From the NCBI RefSeq assembly GCF_900258515.1, contig NZ_LT984884.1:131246-195245 (forward strand): a stretch of 64,000 bases of DNA, written 5' to 3'. The first letter of the stretch is position 1. Every line of letters begins with the position of its first letter. Under the pieces are notes generated by a model that saw only the letters and a list, made by a program, of their open reading frames with translations, did no database searches and was not told the origin of the DNA. The stretch is from Lentibacillus sp. Marseille-P4043 (lineage in GTDB: Bacteria; Bacillota; Bacilli; Bacillales; Amphibacillaceae). Below are positions 28,824 to 40,530 of this stretch, in pieces. The translations under genes and the position numbers were made by a program.

Positions 28824-28897
28824 AAAAAACACTTCACACATAACTAATTCTTGCCAAACAGACAAGTGATTAGCCTTTTGATGTGTGAAGTGTTTTT
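28824..28897 (-). terminator. Terminator of the proline symporter operon
   Basis: AAACACTTCACACAT pairs with ATGTGTGAAGTGTTT across a loop of about 40 bases; on the minus strand it ends in TTTTTTTG. It begins 12 bases past the symporter stop. Confidence 0.85.
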
Positions 28898-28909
28898 ATT
28901 AGGACTGTG

Positions 28910-30430
28910 TTATTCCTTCATTTTTGCAACGGTCTGATCAAATTCAGCTTCAATTTCAGCTGATGGTTTTTCCAACAAACTAACGACAACCGTAACGATT
29001 AAGTTAAATAAGAATCCTGGAAGAATCTCATATAAGTCAAAGATTCCGCCTGATAAAAATCCACCCCAGATGATAACGGTTACAGCACCGACAATGATTC
29101 CTGCCAATGCACCATTACGCGTTGTCTTTTTCCAAAATAACGATAGTAAAATAATCGGCCCAAACGCAGCACCAAATCCAGCCCAAGCATAACTTACTAA
29201 TTCCAATACAGAACTTTCCGGATTTAAGGCGAGTAACGCAGCAATTACCGCAATCACCAATGTTGCAATACGGCCAACCCATACCAGTTCTTTATCAGTT
29301 GCTTCTCTGCGAAAAATTGCCTTATAAAAATCTTCCGCTACTGCTGATGATGATACCAATAATTGTGAGTCAATGGTACTCATAATCGCTGATAAAATAG
29401 CAGCAAGGAGAACTCCAGCTACAATTGGATTAAATAAAATTTGCGAAAAAGCTATAAAAATTTTTTCCGGATCGGCAAGCATCTGCAAACCATTTTCCGT
29501 TACAACATCAATTCCGAATTTGCTTAATACCGATACATCCTGTGTACTAATAAATGCCAGACCAACAAATCCAGTAAAGATTGCTCCATATAGACCTAAA
29601 ATCATCCAAGTTGTACCAATAAAGCGAGCTTTCTTTACATCTTTAGGTGATCGAAGTGCCATAAAACGAACAATAATGTGTGGTTGCCCAAAATAGCCTA
29701 ATCCCCAGGCAACAGATGAAATAATTGCTAACAGTCCAACACCTTCCACCATATTAAGGTGGGTTGGGTCAATTTCACCAACTGCTTGAACTGCCGCATT
29801 CCATCCACCCATTTGGTTAAGTGCAACGATTGGTACAACAATCAGCGCCAAGAACATAAGAATACCTTGGAAAAAGTCTGTCCAAGCAACAGCCAAGAAT
29901 CCGCCTAAAAGTGTGTACGATACAACAACAATCGTCCCTATCCATAGTGCAGAATGATAGGATAATCCAAATGATGCTTCAAACAGCTTTGCACCAGCTA
30001 CCATGCCGGAAGACGTGTAAAAGGTAAAAAATAACAGAATAACCAATGCAGAAATCACGCGAAGGACATGCGACTTATCTCGAAAACGATTTTCTAAAAA
30101 GTCCGGAACAGTAATCGAATCATTTGATACCTCTGTATAAACCCGTAACCGTTTTGCTACAAATTGCCAGTTCAAATATGCCCCAGTTGCCAGACCAATT
30201 GCCATCCATGCTTCCGACAAACCTGAAGCATAAATTGCCCCAGGCAGACCGAGCAATAGCCATCCACTCATATCCGAAGCGCCAGCACTTAATGCAGCAA
30301 CACCCGGGCCAAGCTTACGTCCCCCTAACACATAATCAGATAAATCATTCGTCATACGATACATGATAATACCAATAACAAGCATTCCAATTAAATAAAC
30401 AATAAACGTAATAAGCGTTTCCATTTCCAT
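28910..30430 (-). CDS. putP: Sodium/proline symporter (PutP/OpuE type)
   Basis: This SSS-family carrier takes up proline with Na+. The 506-residue protein has about 13 membrane helices and the family marks LSAGASDMSGWLLLGLPGA, AYLNWQFVAKRLRVYTE, FFTFYTSSGMVAGAKLFE and AILSAIMSTIDSQLLVSSS. Its position next to gatC is that of B. subtilis opuE, the osmotically induced proline transporter. Either osmoprotection or, given pruA nearby, catabolic uptake is possible. It begins 7 bases after a 36-codon membrane protein gene whose stop overlaps its ribosome binding site region, so the pair is coupled. Confidence 0.95.
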   Translation of the reverse strand: MEMETLITFIVYLIGMLVIGIIMYRMTNDLSDYVLGGRKLGPGVAALSAGASDMSGWLLLGLPGAIYASGLSEAWMAIGLATGAYLNWQFVAKRLRVYTEVSNDSITVPDFLENRFRDKSHVLRVISALVILLFFTFYTSSGMVAGAKLFEASFGLSYHSALWIGTIVVVSYTLLGGFLAVAWTDFFQGILMFLALIVVPIVALNQMGGWNAAVQAVGEIDPTHLNMVEGVGLLAIISSVAWGLGYFGQPHIIVRFMALRSPKDVKKARFIGTTWMILGLYGAIFTGFVGLAFISTQDVSVLSKFGIDVVTENGLQMLADPEKIFIAFSQILFNPIVAGVLLAAILSAIMSTIDSQLLVSSSAVAEDFYKAIFRREATDKELVWVGRIATLVIAVIAALLALNPESSVLELVSYAWAGFGAAFGPIILLSLFWKKTTRNGALAGIIVGAVTVIIWGGFLSGGIFDLYEILPGFLFNLIVTVVVSLLEKPSAEIEAEFDQTVAKMKE

Positions 30431-30437
30431 GAACGAA

Positions 30438-30548
30438 TCACTTCCTCTCGGTGAATAAAGTTATAATCGACAGTAAAATTAAAATTGGCATCGGAACAAA
30501 TATCCAAAACCATGTGATGCCGGCAATTGCATATTCGGCTTCCTGCAT
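30438..30548 (-). CDS. Small membrane protein, probable symporter accessory subunit
   Basis: A 36-residue frame begins at ATG 30548 with AAGGGGTGAT 6 bases upstream. It reads MQEAEYAIAGITWFWIF, then VPMPILILLSIITLFTERK: a short polar start, one membrane helix and a charged tail. It ends 7 bases before the symporter start. Small single-helix proteins in this position are known before SSS-family symporters in Bacillaceae and are called symporter small accessory proteins. It probably assists stability or activity of the carrier. It is too short for most gene finders. Confidence 0.8.
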   Translation of the reverse strand: MQEAEYAIAGITWFWIFVPMPILILLSIITLFTERK

Positions 30549-30582
30549 TCGTTATCACCCCTTTCTGAATAATCCTTTAAAA

Positions 30583-30770
30583 CAAAAGCGCAAGTGCCCG
30601 TTTAGCGACGTACGGACTGGACTGAGCCGTAGGAGATAAAGGAAACACGGTGAGCGGATGCGAACCGATGTTGACTTATCGTACGAAGGTGAGGGAAGTC
30701 TCGCTAGTCGCTGGGCGCTGGAGCTGGCCGTGGCTCATCATGCCCACGAATAAACCAGAGCCAAATTTTT
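30583..30770. repeat. GC-rich interspersed repeat (AAGCGCAAGTGCCCG type)
   Basis: It begins AAAAGCGCAAGTGCCCGTTT and contains GCGACGTACGGACTGGACTG, GGAAACACGGTGAGCGGATG and CTAGTCGCTGGGCGCTGGAG. From memory this sequence type is widespread between genes of Bacillus, Virgibacillus and Oceanobacillus. It can fold into several stems. The flank ACCAGAGCCAAAT on its right recurs as ACCAGGGCCAAAT at 44402-44414, where a worn copy may lie. Confidence 0.7.
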
Positions 30771-30907
30771 GTACTTTCTTATCCTTCAAAATAAACATAA
30801 TAGTACTTTAATAATAGCATATATCAGACAATTGCACATCATGTTACTTTTTACAACATTTATTTATTTTTTATGAAACTTTATTCCTACTTATTTAAAA
30901 GTAAACA

Positions 30908-30946
30908 AAAAAAAGGCCTGAAACAGCTTTCCACACTATTTCAGGC
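30908..30946 (-). terminator. Terminator of the RRNPP regulator-peptide operon
   Basis: GCCTGAAA (30916-30923) pairs with TTTCAGGC (30939-30946). On the minus strand it is followed by CTTTTTTTTG. It closes the transcript that ends with the pre-peptide gene. Confidence 0.88.
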
Positions 30947-31001
30947 AAATCATATAGTAATAGGGTAAAAAAAGTTGACTGACTAATTCCTAAAGTAAAG
31001 A

Positions 31002-31145
31002 TTAAAAGAAAGAGCCAGTATTGCTGATTGAAAGAATGCTAGGTTCTCTTTCCATTGTTGAATCATGTTGTGAATCAGAAGAAGATACTAAAAATCCAGT
31101 AACTAATAGAATCCCTAATGCGAATGTAGCGATTAATTTTTTCAC
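31002..31145 (-). CDS. Exported signalling pre-peptide (NprX/Phr-like)
   Basis: A 47-residue frame starts at GTG 31145 with AAGGGGGTG 8 bases upstream, 16 bases after the regulator stop. It begins MKKLIATFALGILLVTGFLV, a clear Sec signal sequence, followed by a short polar part and the C-terminus EPSILSISNTGSFF. A basic start, hydrophobic core and tiny polar C-terminal region directly after an RRNPP regulator is the arrangement of NprR-NprX, PlcR-PapR and Rap-Phr pairs. The mature signal would be a 5-10 residue piece from the C-terminal region. A terminator follows. Not recognised as a known peptide. Confidence 0.82.
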   Translation of the reverse strand: MKKLIATFALGILLVTGFLVSSSDSQHDSTMEREPSILSISNTGSFF

Positions 31146-31161
31146 TATATTACACCCCCTT

Positions 31162-32427
31162 TTAAATATTTACTAATTCATCATAAGTGATATTAGCTAA
31201 CTTGTAATATTTCACCGCGTCTTTATAGCGGTAATTCTCCTCATAGTAGCTTGCAATCATAGTAGAATAAGTCACTAAATTGGCAAAGTCTTTATTCTTC
31301 TTTAAATATGGGATAAATTCATTAGTCACTAAGGCTTCAAACTTATCATTTTCTTGCTTTAGAGCGTAATCATAGGTGTGAATTATATAATAAAAAAGTT
31401 TATACTCATCATTTTTATAACTTGAACCTAATAACTGTAAACTCTTTTCTATCATGTTTCTCGTTTGATCAAGGTTATCAATATTATAGTACTCTTTAAT
31501 CAATGATGTTGTAGCAGCAATTCGTTCTATTAAACTAACATCATTGTCATCTGCTACTTGCTCATAAAAGTGAATTGCTTCCTCGGTATCACCCTTTGCA
31601 GAATGAAGATAGCCTAGATTTTGGTTTACAAGTTGCATAATCTGCTTACTATGATTCAATTTCCCTAAATGTTTAGCCAAATTATGGTTCTTAATGGCCT
31701 TGTCATACATTTTGATTCGGCGGTAGGAAATACCTAACATTATGTGGCATTGTGCACACCTTAAAAAGTGATATTGTCTTTGAAAAACATCCAATGCTTT
31801 ATTCGCATATTCAATCGATTCTAAGGTATTACGCAGTTTACTGTGTGTTACTGAAACAGTATATTGCAGATCTGCTACTTCCTCTTCAGCGAGTTCGAGC
31901 TGATTTAACTTATCCTCAGCAAGCCCATACATCCGAATCGCTTGATTAAACTCACCTGTAAGTGAATAGTAATTCCCCTTAAACTTATACCAATAAAATT
32001 GATGTAGACTATCAAAGGTGCTAGAAATTTCAGCAAGATTATTAATTTGCTCTAATGCGTCTTCATATTTACCCAATACCAGGAAGTATCTAATTTTATG
32101 TATCTCGTACAATACCATACTTTCCGAATGGGTTGTTTCCATCAGTTCCTCAAGCTCTTTGTATCCCCTTACAATTTCCTCTTTGTCATTGACCTCAAAT
32201 AACTGACTGTACCACTCTTGGCATTTATTCTTAATGGTAATGTCCTTTTCATTGTCCAGCTGGATGCCAAGGCGGGTGCATAATAGGCTGATTACTTCTG
32301 GGCTTGCCTCAGTTTTGCCATTCTCAATCTTTGATAAATAGGCAAACGATACAATTCCTTCAGCCAGGTCCGCTTGGGTCATTTCCTGTTTAACGCGATG
32401 TAATTTAATATAAGGCCCTATTTCCAT
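31162..32427 (-). CDS. RRNPP quorum-sensing regulator (HTH plus TPR, NprR-like)
   Basis: The 421-residue protein has an N-terminal XRE helix-turn-helix (residues about 3-60, with MTQADLAEGIVSFAYLSKIE and NGKTEASPEVISLLCTRLG) and then a long series of tetratricopeptide-like helix pairs to the C-terminus (for example KMYDKAIKNHNLAKHLGKLN and GDTEEAIHFYEQVA). Size and layout match NprR, a peptide-controlled transcription factor of the RRNPP group. It would bind DNA when its re-imported peptide is bound or absent. The pre-peptide gene follows after 16 bases. Palindromic candidate operators lie upstream at 32541-32588. Confidence 0.9.
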   Translation of the reverse strand: MEIGPYIKLHRVKQEMTQADLAEGIVSFAYLSKIENGKTEASPEVISLLCTRLGIQLDNEKDITIKNKCQEWYSQLFEVNDKEEIVRGYKELEELMETTHSESMVLYEIHKIRYFLVLGKYEDALEQINNLAEISSTFDSLHQFYWYKFKGNYYSLTGEFNQAIRMYGLAEDKLNQLELAEEEVADLQYTVSVTHSKLRNTLESIEYANKALDVFQRQYHFLRCAQCHIMLGISYRRIKMYDKAIKNHNLAKHLGKLNHSKQIMQLVNQNLGYLHSAKGDTEEAIHFYEQVADDNDVSLIERIAATTSLIKEYYNIDNLDQTRNMIEKSLQLLGSSYKNDEYKLFYYIIHTYDYALKQENDKFEALVTNEFIPYLKKNKDFANLVTYSTMIASYYEENYRYKDAVKYYKLANITYDELVNI

Positions 32428-32540
32428 CTATTTACCCACCTCCCTAGCTGAATTTGAAAAATGAGTTAGCTAAAATTTCTATATTTCTATAATAACATAA
32501 ATTCCAAAAATTCATATTGGGAAAGTTGAGGGGTAAAATA

Positions 32541-32553
32541 GTGGATTATCCAC
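32541..32553. promoter_or_regulatory. Perfect 13-bp palindrome upstream of the RRNPP regulator
   Basis: GTGGATTATCCAC is a perfect inverted repeat lying between the pruA terminator and the regulator start, a candidate operator for the regulator itself. It is placed by position and symmetry only. Confidence 0.5.
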
Positions 32554-32568
32554 CTAAAAACTTGCTTA

Positions 32569-32588
32569 CTTTCCTCAGATTAGGAAAG
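32569..32588. promoter_or_regulatory. 7-6-7 inverted repeat upstream of the RRNPP regulator
   Basis: CTTTCCT and AGGAAAG flank a 6-base spacer. A further AACTTTCC copy lies about 50 bases nearer the gene (around 32519-32527), so the half-site recurs. A second candidate operator; no T-run follows, which argues against a terminator. Confidence 0.5.
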
Positions 32589-32594
32589 TTATGT

Positions 32595-32643
32595 AAAAAA
32601 AGACCTTTTTCTACATAAATCTACTAGAAAAAGGCCTTTTTTG
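32595..32643 (-). terminator. Terminator of pruA
   Basis: On the minus strand AAAAAAGGCCTTTTTCTAG pairs with CTAGAAAAAGG-like sequence on the other arm (CTACATAAATCTACTAG loop region), ending in GGTCTTTTTTTAC. It starts about 20 bases past the pruA stop. Confidence 0.85.
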
Positions 32644-32662
32644 CTAGATTGTGTCTAATTAC

Positions 32663-34216
32663 TTATAACATTTCAGAAGTTGTTTTTCCTTGCATGTGTT
32701 GAATTAGGTAATCTGGTCCACCTGCTTTGGAATCTGTTCCAGACATGTTGAAGCCACCAAATGGTTGGTAGCCGACAATTGCTGCTGTACAGCCACGGTT
32801 AAAGTAAAGGTTACCAACGTGGAAGTCCTGACGTGCCTGTTCTATATGTGAGCGATTATTCGTAATAACTGCACCTGTTAGACCATAATCTGTGTTGTTA
32901 GCAATTTCAATCGCATGATCGAAGTCTTTTGCTTTTGTTAGTCCAACAACAGGTCCAAAGATTTCTTCCTGCATGATGCGTGCTTCTGGATCAAGATCAG
33001 CAAATACAGTCGGATTAACGAACCAACCTTTACTTTCATCACCAGTTCCGCCTACTAGAAGTTCTCCTTCTTTCTTACCGATTTCAACGTAGCTCATAAT
33101 TTTATCATATGCGCCTTGATCAATTACAGGACCCATAAAGATATTTGATGGATCAGAAGTATCTCCGATTGTTAATTCTTTTGTTAATGCTGCAACACGG
33201 TCTTTCACTTGATCGTAAACATCTTCATGAATAACCGCACGTGAACATGCCGAACATTTTTGACCGGAGAAACCGAATGCAGATTGAACAATTGATTCTG
33301 CTGCTAGTTCTAAGTCTGCTTCTTTGTCAACTACAATGGTATCTTTTCCGCCCATTTCAATGATCGTGCGTTTCAACCATTTTTGTCCATCGTGTACTAC
33401 TGCAGCACGTTCGAAAATACGTGTACCAACATCACGCGAGCCAGTGAAACTTACAAAGCGTGTGCGTGGGTGATCAACTAGATAATCGCCGACCTCACTT
33501 CCAGGTCCTGGGATATAGTTGATAACTCCTGCTGGCATGCCTGCTTCTTCTAACACTTCCATCAATTTATATGCGATAACAGGTGTTGTACTTGCTGGTT
33601 TCAACAATACTGTATTACCAGTAACCATTGCTGCAACCGTTGTACCTGTCATAATTGCAAACAGGAAGTTCCATGGTGAAATAACAACACCAACACCTAA
33701 TGGAATATAATTAAATTGATTATGCTCGATTGGACGACTATTTACTTCAGCGCCATCTTTAATTTTCAGCATTTGGCGACCATAGTATTCCAAGAAGTCA
33801 ATACCTTCTGCAACGTCCGCATCGGCTTCTTTCCATGGTTTCCCGCCTTCTTTAACTAAGTGCGCAGTGAACTCCAATTTACGACGACGAACAATTGCTG
33901 CGGCACGGAACAAAATATCTGCACGAAATTCTGGTGTCGATTTTCTCCATGTTTCAAATGTTTCGTCGGCAACTTTCATTGCTTTTTCAGCTAATTCTTT
34001 ATTTGCCTTTGATACATATCCAATAACTTCTTGTTTATTCGCTGGATTTACAGAGGTGATTTTGTCCTCTGTTGTAATACGTTCACCACCAATGATAAGC
34101 GGATATTCCCCACCAAGATCAGCTTCGACTTGTTTAATCGCTTCCTGCATTAATTTCTTGTTCTCTTCTACGGTGAAATCTGTAAAAGGTTCATGCTTGT
34201 ACGGTACTACTGCCAT
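32663..34216 (-). CDS. pruA: 1-pyrroline-5-carboxylate dehydrogenase
   Basis: This aldehyde dehydrogenase oxidises glutamate semialdehyde to glutamate with NAD, the last step of proline and arginine breakdown (RocA/PutC in B. subtilis). The 517-residue protein has the family N-terminus [17 protein letters not shown], the catalytic Asn in [10 protein letters not shown], the Glu in [11 protein letters not shown] and the catalytic Cys in [13 protein letters not shown] (around residue 317). The length matches the Bacillus enzyme. No prodH/putB gene is in the window. It has its own terminator. The proline symporter lies about 2.2 kb away. Confidence 0.96.
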   Translation of the reverse strand: MAVVPYKHEPFTDFTVEENKKLMQEAIKQVEADLGGEYPLIIGGERITTEDKITSVNPANKQEVIGYVSKANKELAEKAMKVADETFETWRKSTPEFRADILFRAAAIVRRRKLEFTAHLVKEGGKPWKEADADVAEGIDFLEYYGRQMLKIKDGAEVNSRPIEHNQFNYIPLGVGVVISPWNFLFAIMTGTTVAAMVTGNTVLLKPASTTPVIAYKLMEVLEEAGMPAGVINYIPGPGSEVGDYLVDHPRTRFVSFTGSRDVGTRIFERAAVVHDGQKWLKRTIIEMGGKDTIVVDKEADLELAAESIVQSAFGFSGQKCSACSRAVIHEDVYDQVKDRVAALTKELTIGDTSDPSNIFMGPVIDQGAYDKIMSYVEIGKKEGELLVGGTGDESKGWFVNPTVFADLDPEARIMQEEIFGPVVGLTKAKDFDHAIEIANNTDYGLTGAVITNNRSHIEQARQDFHVGNLYFNRGCTAAIVGYQPFGGFNMSGTDSKAGGPDYLIQHMQGKTTSEML

Positions 34217-34267
34217 AAAAAAACCTCCCCATAAATATCCAATATTACTCCAATGATTGCGTTTTCA

Positions 34268-34297
34268 TAAAAAGATGGATGGAGTGTATCCATCCAT
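34268..34297 (-). terminator. Terminator of the pcrB-pcrA-ligA-camS operon
   Basis: GATGGATGGA pairs with TCCATCCAT; on the minus strand a TCTTTTTATG tail follows. It lies about 45 bases past camS. Confidence 0.85.
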
Positions 34298-34340
34298 ATT
34301 CTAACCGAATTGAAAAAACAGTTCAATAATTTTAAACGAA

Positions 34341-35579
34341 TTAATTAAAAACCCGTACAGTTGGATCACTTTCCCCAGCATTGCGATAAATGATACTTTC
34401 GACCTTATTGTTGGTCATAATTTTGACTTCTATGTCATAATAATCGGGAAACATTTCTTTGATCAATCCGTACGTATACTGGGTGAAGCCAATTACTTCT
34501 CCTTTTCCATAAAATTCAATCGGGATCTCAAGGGTTAAGTTTTTTAGCTCCTCATTTATATAAAATCCCTCACCAATGACACCTACATAGTTAGGAAAAA
34601 ACTTCTGAATTTCTTTACCAAAATCTGCAACTAGCTTGTTATCATCAAAGTACTTTTCTTCTGAATCCTCATTCGGAAACAAAACATTATCCTCTTTGAT
34701 GGTTTCCCATTCGTCAATCGTTGATTCATCACCATTTATAGACGTTTTGGCTACATAATTGCCTGGTACAGGAGAACCTTGATCTTCTTCCCGGTACAGT
34801 GCAATCATAACGGGGACATTTTTTAATTTATCCATTTTCCGTATCCGTTTTAAAATAGTTTGCGCCATCTTTTTCCCTTGTTTAAGCATCTCTTCTTTAG
34901 AGATTTCTTCATGAAAATATGGTCCATACTCCTCTTTTTGGAAACGGTAGACTGATTTTAAAGCAAGGCCGATTGAGATTCCTACTAATTCTGCATTATT
35001 ATCTTTATTCTTCTTGAGATAATTTTGTTCTAAAATATGAGATAAATAAGTTGGATTCGCCCGATTTGCTTTTTCATCGTATTCATCTTCATCTGCCAGT
35101 TTAGGATTCAAACCTTGCTGCAATTCTTTTTCTATTTCTTTTTTATCAATGTTTCTGCCTCTAGCTTTAAGATCGTTTACTTTATCTTTAACTTCTTCCG
35201 CCAACTGATCCTTAGTATATAACCTTTCTAGCCAACTAAATACCGTATCCTCGTCCAAGTATTGTCCTTCTTGAAAATAATACTTTTTGGGGTCGTAAAC
35301 TGCCTTTGAATGGCGTCGTAATCCTTCTTCCATTTCATCAATGTCTAAGCGATTTCCCATCTGTTTGACAATAACCCCTCTAGCCTTACTAACTTTATAT
35401 GGTAGGACCATCTTATACGTCTCTTCAGAAAGTTGATAACTCGGTACAATCGACGGCTCCTTGTTGGTAGTATCATCCTTCTTCTGGACCACTTCATCTT
35501 CGTTCATTTTTGGTGCACAGCTCGCAAGTAAAAGGAGCGTGCATAGGAGAATTGCACATAATTTCTTCACGACTCCCAC
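34341..35579 (-). CDS. camS: CamS family lipoprotein (YerH)
   Basis: The 412-residue protein has a lipoprotein signal peptide with the lipobox LLLASC (lipidated Cys at 21), then a CamS domain. In enterococci and staphylococci, CamS signal peptides give rise to sex-pheromone-like peptides; in Bacillus the protein (YerH) has unknown function. Recognisable family parts are VPVMIALYREEDQGSPVPGN split here at YREE, and the C-terminal VKIMTNNKVESIIYRN. It starts 2 bases after the ligA stop and is the last gene of the pcrB-pcrA-ligA-camS operon, as in B. subtilis. Confidence 0.93.
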   Translation of the reverse strand: MGVVKKLCAILLCTLLLLASCAPKMNEDEVVQKKDDTTNKEPSIVPSYQLSEETYKMVLPYKVSKARGVIVKQMGNRLDIDEMEEGLRRHSKAVYDPKKYYFQEGQYLDEDTVFSWLERLYTKDQLAEEVKDKVNDLKARGRNIDKKEIEKELQQGLNPKLADEDEYDEKANRANPTYLSHILEQNYLKKNKDNNAELVGISIGLALKSVYRFQKEEYGPYFHEEISKEEMLKQGKKMAQTILKRIRKMDKLKNVPVMIALYREEDQGSPVPGNYVAKTSINGDESTIDEWETIKEDNVLFPNEDSEEKYFDDNKLVADFGKEIQKFFPNYVGVIGEGFYINEELKNLTLEIPIEFYGKGEVIGFTQYTYGLIKEMFPDYYDIEVKIMTNNKVESIIYRNAGESDPTVRVFN

Positions 35580-35581
35580 TC

Positions 35582-37585
<2,004 letters not shown>

Positions 37586-37600
37586 TCATCAAGCAACTCC

Positions 37601-39829
37601 CTATTGTTTCGTTATTGGTGCAAATTTTGCTAACAGTCGTTTGATCCCGGTTGGTGCCGGAAAAGCTATATCAAGTTCCATCGCTTCCCCTTCTCCTTGA
37701 ACTTTAACAACGGTGCCAACACCCCATTTTTTATGGTTTGCTTTGTCACCAGGCATCCATGTTTTACTTTCCGCTCCTGTGGTATTCTGTTGTCGCTCTG
37801 CTTTTCGTTTCAAAGGAGGTGTAGGAGTATTACTAGTATTCTTCTGGGCAATTGATCCACCGAACATTGATTGGCGCGCTTGTTCAATTCCATCAATTAG
37901 ATCTTCTGGAATTTCATTAATAAACCGGCTGATCGGGTTCATATTCGTGCGACCATATAGTGTACGCATTTTAGCATGGGTCAAATAAAGTTCCTTCTCT
38001 GCCCGGGTTATCCCTACGTACGCAAGACGACGCTCTTCTTCCATTTCATCATTATCAAACATCGAACGGCTATGCGGAAAGACATTTTCCTCCAATCCGA
38101 TTAGAAAGACAACCGGAAACTCCAGTCCTTTTGCCGCATGTAACGTCATCAGCGTAATTTTTTCTTCGTTATTTGGATCTTCCTCATCAACCTTGTCAAT
38201 ATCAGCGATTAACGCCAAATCGGTTAAGAAAGCAACAAGTGTCTTATCCTCATTCACCTTTTCAAAATCTTGAGTAACCGTCATAAACTCTTCTAAGTTT
38301 TCCAGACGGCTTTGTGATTCAAGTGTGTTCTCAGTTTTAAGCATTTTTTCATAGCCTGTTCGCTCAAGCACTGCTTCAACCATATCTGTAGCCGTTAAAA
38401 ATTCTTGTTGCTGTGTTAACGTACGAATGAGTGTAGCAAATTCATCCAATGCATTCGCAGCTTTTTTAGAAACGCCGGTAAAATCAACTTCCTTCACCGC
38501 TTCAAAAAATGACAAATCGTGTTTTGTTGCATATTCCCGCAAGCGATCGATCGACGTTTTTCCAACTCCTCGCTTCGGTACATTCACTACCCGCTCAAAA
38601 CTGATGTCATCATCTGGGTTAGTAATTAAGCGTAAATACGATGTTAAATCTTTAATTTCTTTACGCTCATAGAACTTTTGTCCACCAACCATTTGATAGG
38701 AAATATTTGATTTCATCAAGGTTGCTTCAATAGCACGAGATTGGGCATTTGTCCGATACAAAATTGCAACGTCATTAGGGGAAATGCCGCTCTCTCTTGT
38801 TAATTCCTGGATTTTATCCGTAACAAATAATGCCTCTTCTTGTTCGGTTGCTCCTTGGAAATAATTAATATGTTTCCCGTCGTCATTCTCCGTCCAAAGG
38901 GTTTTCGGTTTACGTCCAGGGTTATTTTGAATGACTTTATTTGCTGCTTCCAAAATGGCCTTCGTTGAACGATAGTTTTGTTCTAAGAAAACGGTTCGTG
39001 CTGTTGGGTAGTCCTTCTCAAAGGATAAAATATTTTGGATATCTGCCCCGCGCCAACGGTAAATTGATTGATCGGAATCACCGACAACACAGAGATTCTG
39101 AAAACGATTCGCTAGTTGTTTTACTAAATAGTATTGTGCGTGGTTCGTATCCTGATACTCATCCACATGAATATATTGAAACCGGCGCTGGTAATATTCC
39201 AATACTTCCGGAATACGTTTAAACAAATGAATGGTTTGCATGATCAAGTCATCAAAATCAAGCGATTGGTTTTTTTGCAGCATTTTTTGATAAGCTGCAT
39301 ATATCTCCCCTACTTGTCGTTCATAAAAGTTACCAACCTCTGCATTAAATGCTTCCGGTGTGATCAGTTCATTTTTTGCCGAACTAATTTGTCCCAGCAT
39401 TGCCCGCGGATCAAATTTTTTTGGGTCGATATTAAGATTCTTTATGATTTGTTTAATGACGGATAGCTGATCGCTACTATCCAAAATCGTAAAGTTACGA
39501 TTGTAGCCAATTCGATCAATATCACGACGCAAAATTCGTACACACATCGAGTGAAAAGTTGATACCCAAATTTGCTCACTATCCATTCCAACTAATCGTT
39601 TTACACGGTCTTTCATTTCTCGTGCTGCTTTATTGGTAAACGTAATCGCCAAAACATTTCTTGGTGCAACGTCTTTTTCACTTAGTAAATAGGCGATGCG
39701 ATGGGTCAGCACCCGGGTTTTTCCACTACCTGCACCTGCCATAATTAATAACGGTCCATCTGTATGCTTAACAGCCGTTTGCTGTTCTTTATTCAATCCT
39801 TTGAGTAAGTCATCTATTGTTTGACTCAC
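37601..39829 (-). CDS. pcrA: ATP-dependent DNA helicase PcrA
   Basis: A UvrD/Rep-type 3'-5' helicase that removes proteins from DNA and acts in repair and plasmid replication. The 742-residue protein has Walker A AGAGSGKT at residues 31-38, the Walker B region VDEYQDTN, the NYRSTKAIL and [13 protein letters not shown] motifs, and a C-terminal Tudor-like RNA polymerase-binding end ([15 protein letters not shown]). I choose GTG 39829 as the start: AAAGGTGG lies 8 bases before it, and the resulting N-terminus has the same distance to GLN as B. subtilis PcrA. It lies 14 bases after pcrB. Confidence 0.97.
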   Translation of the reverse strand: MSQTIDDLLKGLNKEQQTAVKHTDGPLLIMAGAGSGKTRVLTHRIAYLLSEKDVAPRNVLAITFTNKAAREMKDRVKRLVGMDSEQIWVSTFHSMCVRILRRDIDRIGYNRNFTILDSSDQLSVIKQIIKNLNIDPKKFDPRAMLGQISSAKNELITPEAFNAEVGNFYERQVGEIYAAYQKMLQKNQSLDFDDLIMQTIHLFKRIPEVLEYYQRRFQYIHVDEYQDTNHAQYYLVKQLANRFQNLCVVGDSDQSIYRWRGADIQNILSFEKDYPTARTVFLEQNYRSTKAILEAANKVIQNNPGRKPKTLWTENDDGKHINYFQGATEQEEALFVTDKIQELTRESGISPNDVAILYRTNAQSRAIEATLMKSNISYQMVGGQKFYERKEIKDLTSYLRLITNPDDDISFERVVNVPKRGVGKTSIDRLREYATKHDLSFFEAVKEVDFTGVSKKAANALDEFATLIRTLTQQQEFLTATDMVEAVLERTGYEKMLKTENTLESQSRLENLEEFMTVTQDFEKVNEDKTLVAFLTDLALIADIDKVDEEDPNNEEKITLMTLHAAKGLEFPVVFLIGLEENVFPHSRSMFDNDEMEEERRLAYVGITRAEKELYLTHAKMRTLYGRTNMNPISRFINEIPEDLIDGIEQARQSMFGGSIAQKNTSNTPTPPLKRKAERQQNTTGAESKTWMPGDKANHKKWGVGTVVKVQGEGEAMELDIAFPAPTGIKRLLAKFAPITKQ

Positions 39830-39843
39830 ATCTAACACCACCT

Positions 39844-40530
39844 TTAATCGTTTACAGCTTTAACTGTCTTTAATGCCTGTTTAAAATTCGTATAAATACT
39901 GTTTCCAACAATAATGGCATCCGCATGTTCTTTCATTTCAGCTGCCTGCAAACTATTTTCAATTCCGCCACCATAGAAAAGCAATGTGTCGTTCAATTGA
40001 CTCTTCACTTGTTTAACAAGCTCGGGATCACCGTATGTCCCACTATATTCCAAATAAAAAATCGGTAAATGAAATACATGCTCTGCCATATAAGCATACG
40101 CAATCACATCATCCATATTAGGCAGTTCGCACTTTGTTTTGGTGAAGGCTTTTGCTTGTTCATTTAAAATACAATACCCTTCAACAAAAATTTCGTCCCA
40201 ATTCATAATCTCTTTATACTGTTTAATGGCTTGATGTTGTATATCCATCATCCATTTTTTCTCGGTTGAATTCATCACCATGGGAATATAATAATAATCA
40301 AACCCAGGTGTTAATGCATCCATTGTCGATATTTCCAATATACATGGAACAGTGTGCCGACGTATTCGAGACAACAGATCTAACACACCATCCAATGTGA
40401 CATGATCCGTACCTCCGACAATGATCGCATCTGTTCCGGATTCACATAACTTATCCAACTGTTCATCAGATATATCTTTAGCTGGATCCAACTTAAATAA
40501 ATGCTTCCATTCGTTCATTTCATTATACAA
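39844..40530 (-). CDS. pcrB: Heptaprenylglyceryl phosphate synthase
   Basis: PcrB joins heptaprenyl diphosphate to sn-glycerol-1-phosphate, making an archaeal-type ether lipid precursor in Bacillales. The 228-residue TIM-barrel protein shows [19 protein letters not shown], the [14 protein letters not shown] strand, [18 protein letters not shown] and the phosphate-binding LFYGGGI and [11 protein letters not shown] loops. First gene of the pcrB-pcrA-ligA-camS operon. Confidence 0.96.
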   Translation of the reverse strand: MYNEMNEWKHLFKLDPAKDISDEQLDKLCESGTDAIIVGGTDHVTLDGVLDLLSRIRRHTVPCILEISTMDALTPGFDYYYIPMVMNSTEKKWMMDIQHQAIKQYKEIMNWDEIFVEGYCILNEQAKAFTKTKCELPNMDDVIAYAYMAEHVFHLPIFYLEYSGTYGDPELVKQVKSQLNDTLLFYGGGIENSLQAAEMKEHADAIIVGNSIYTNFKQALKTVKAVND

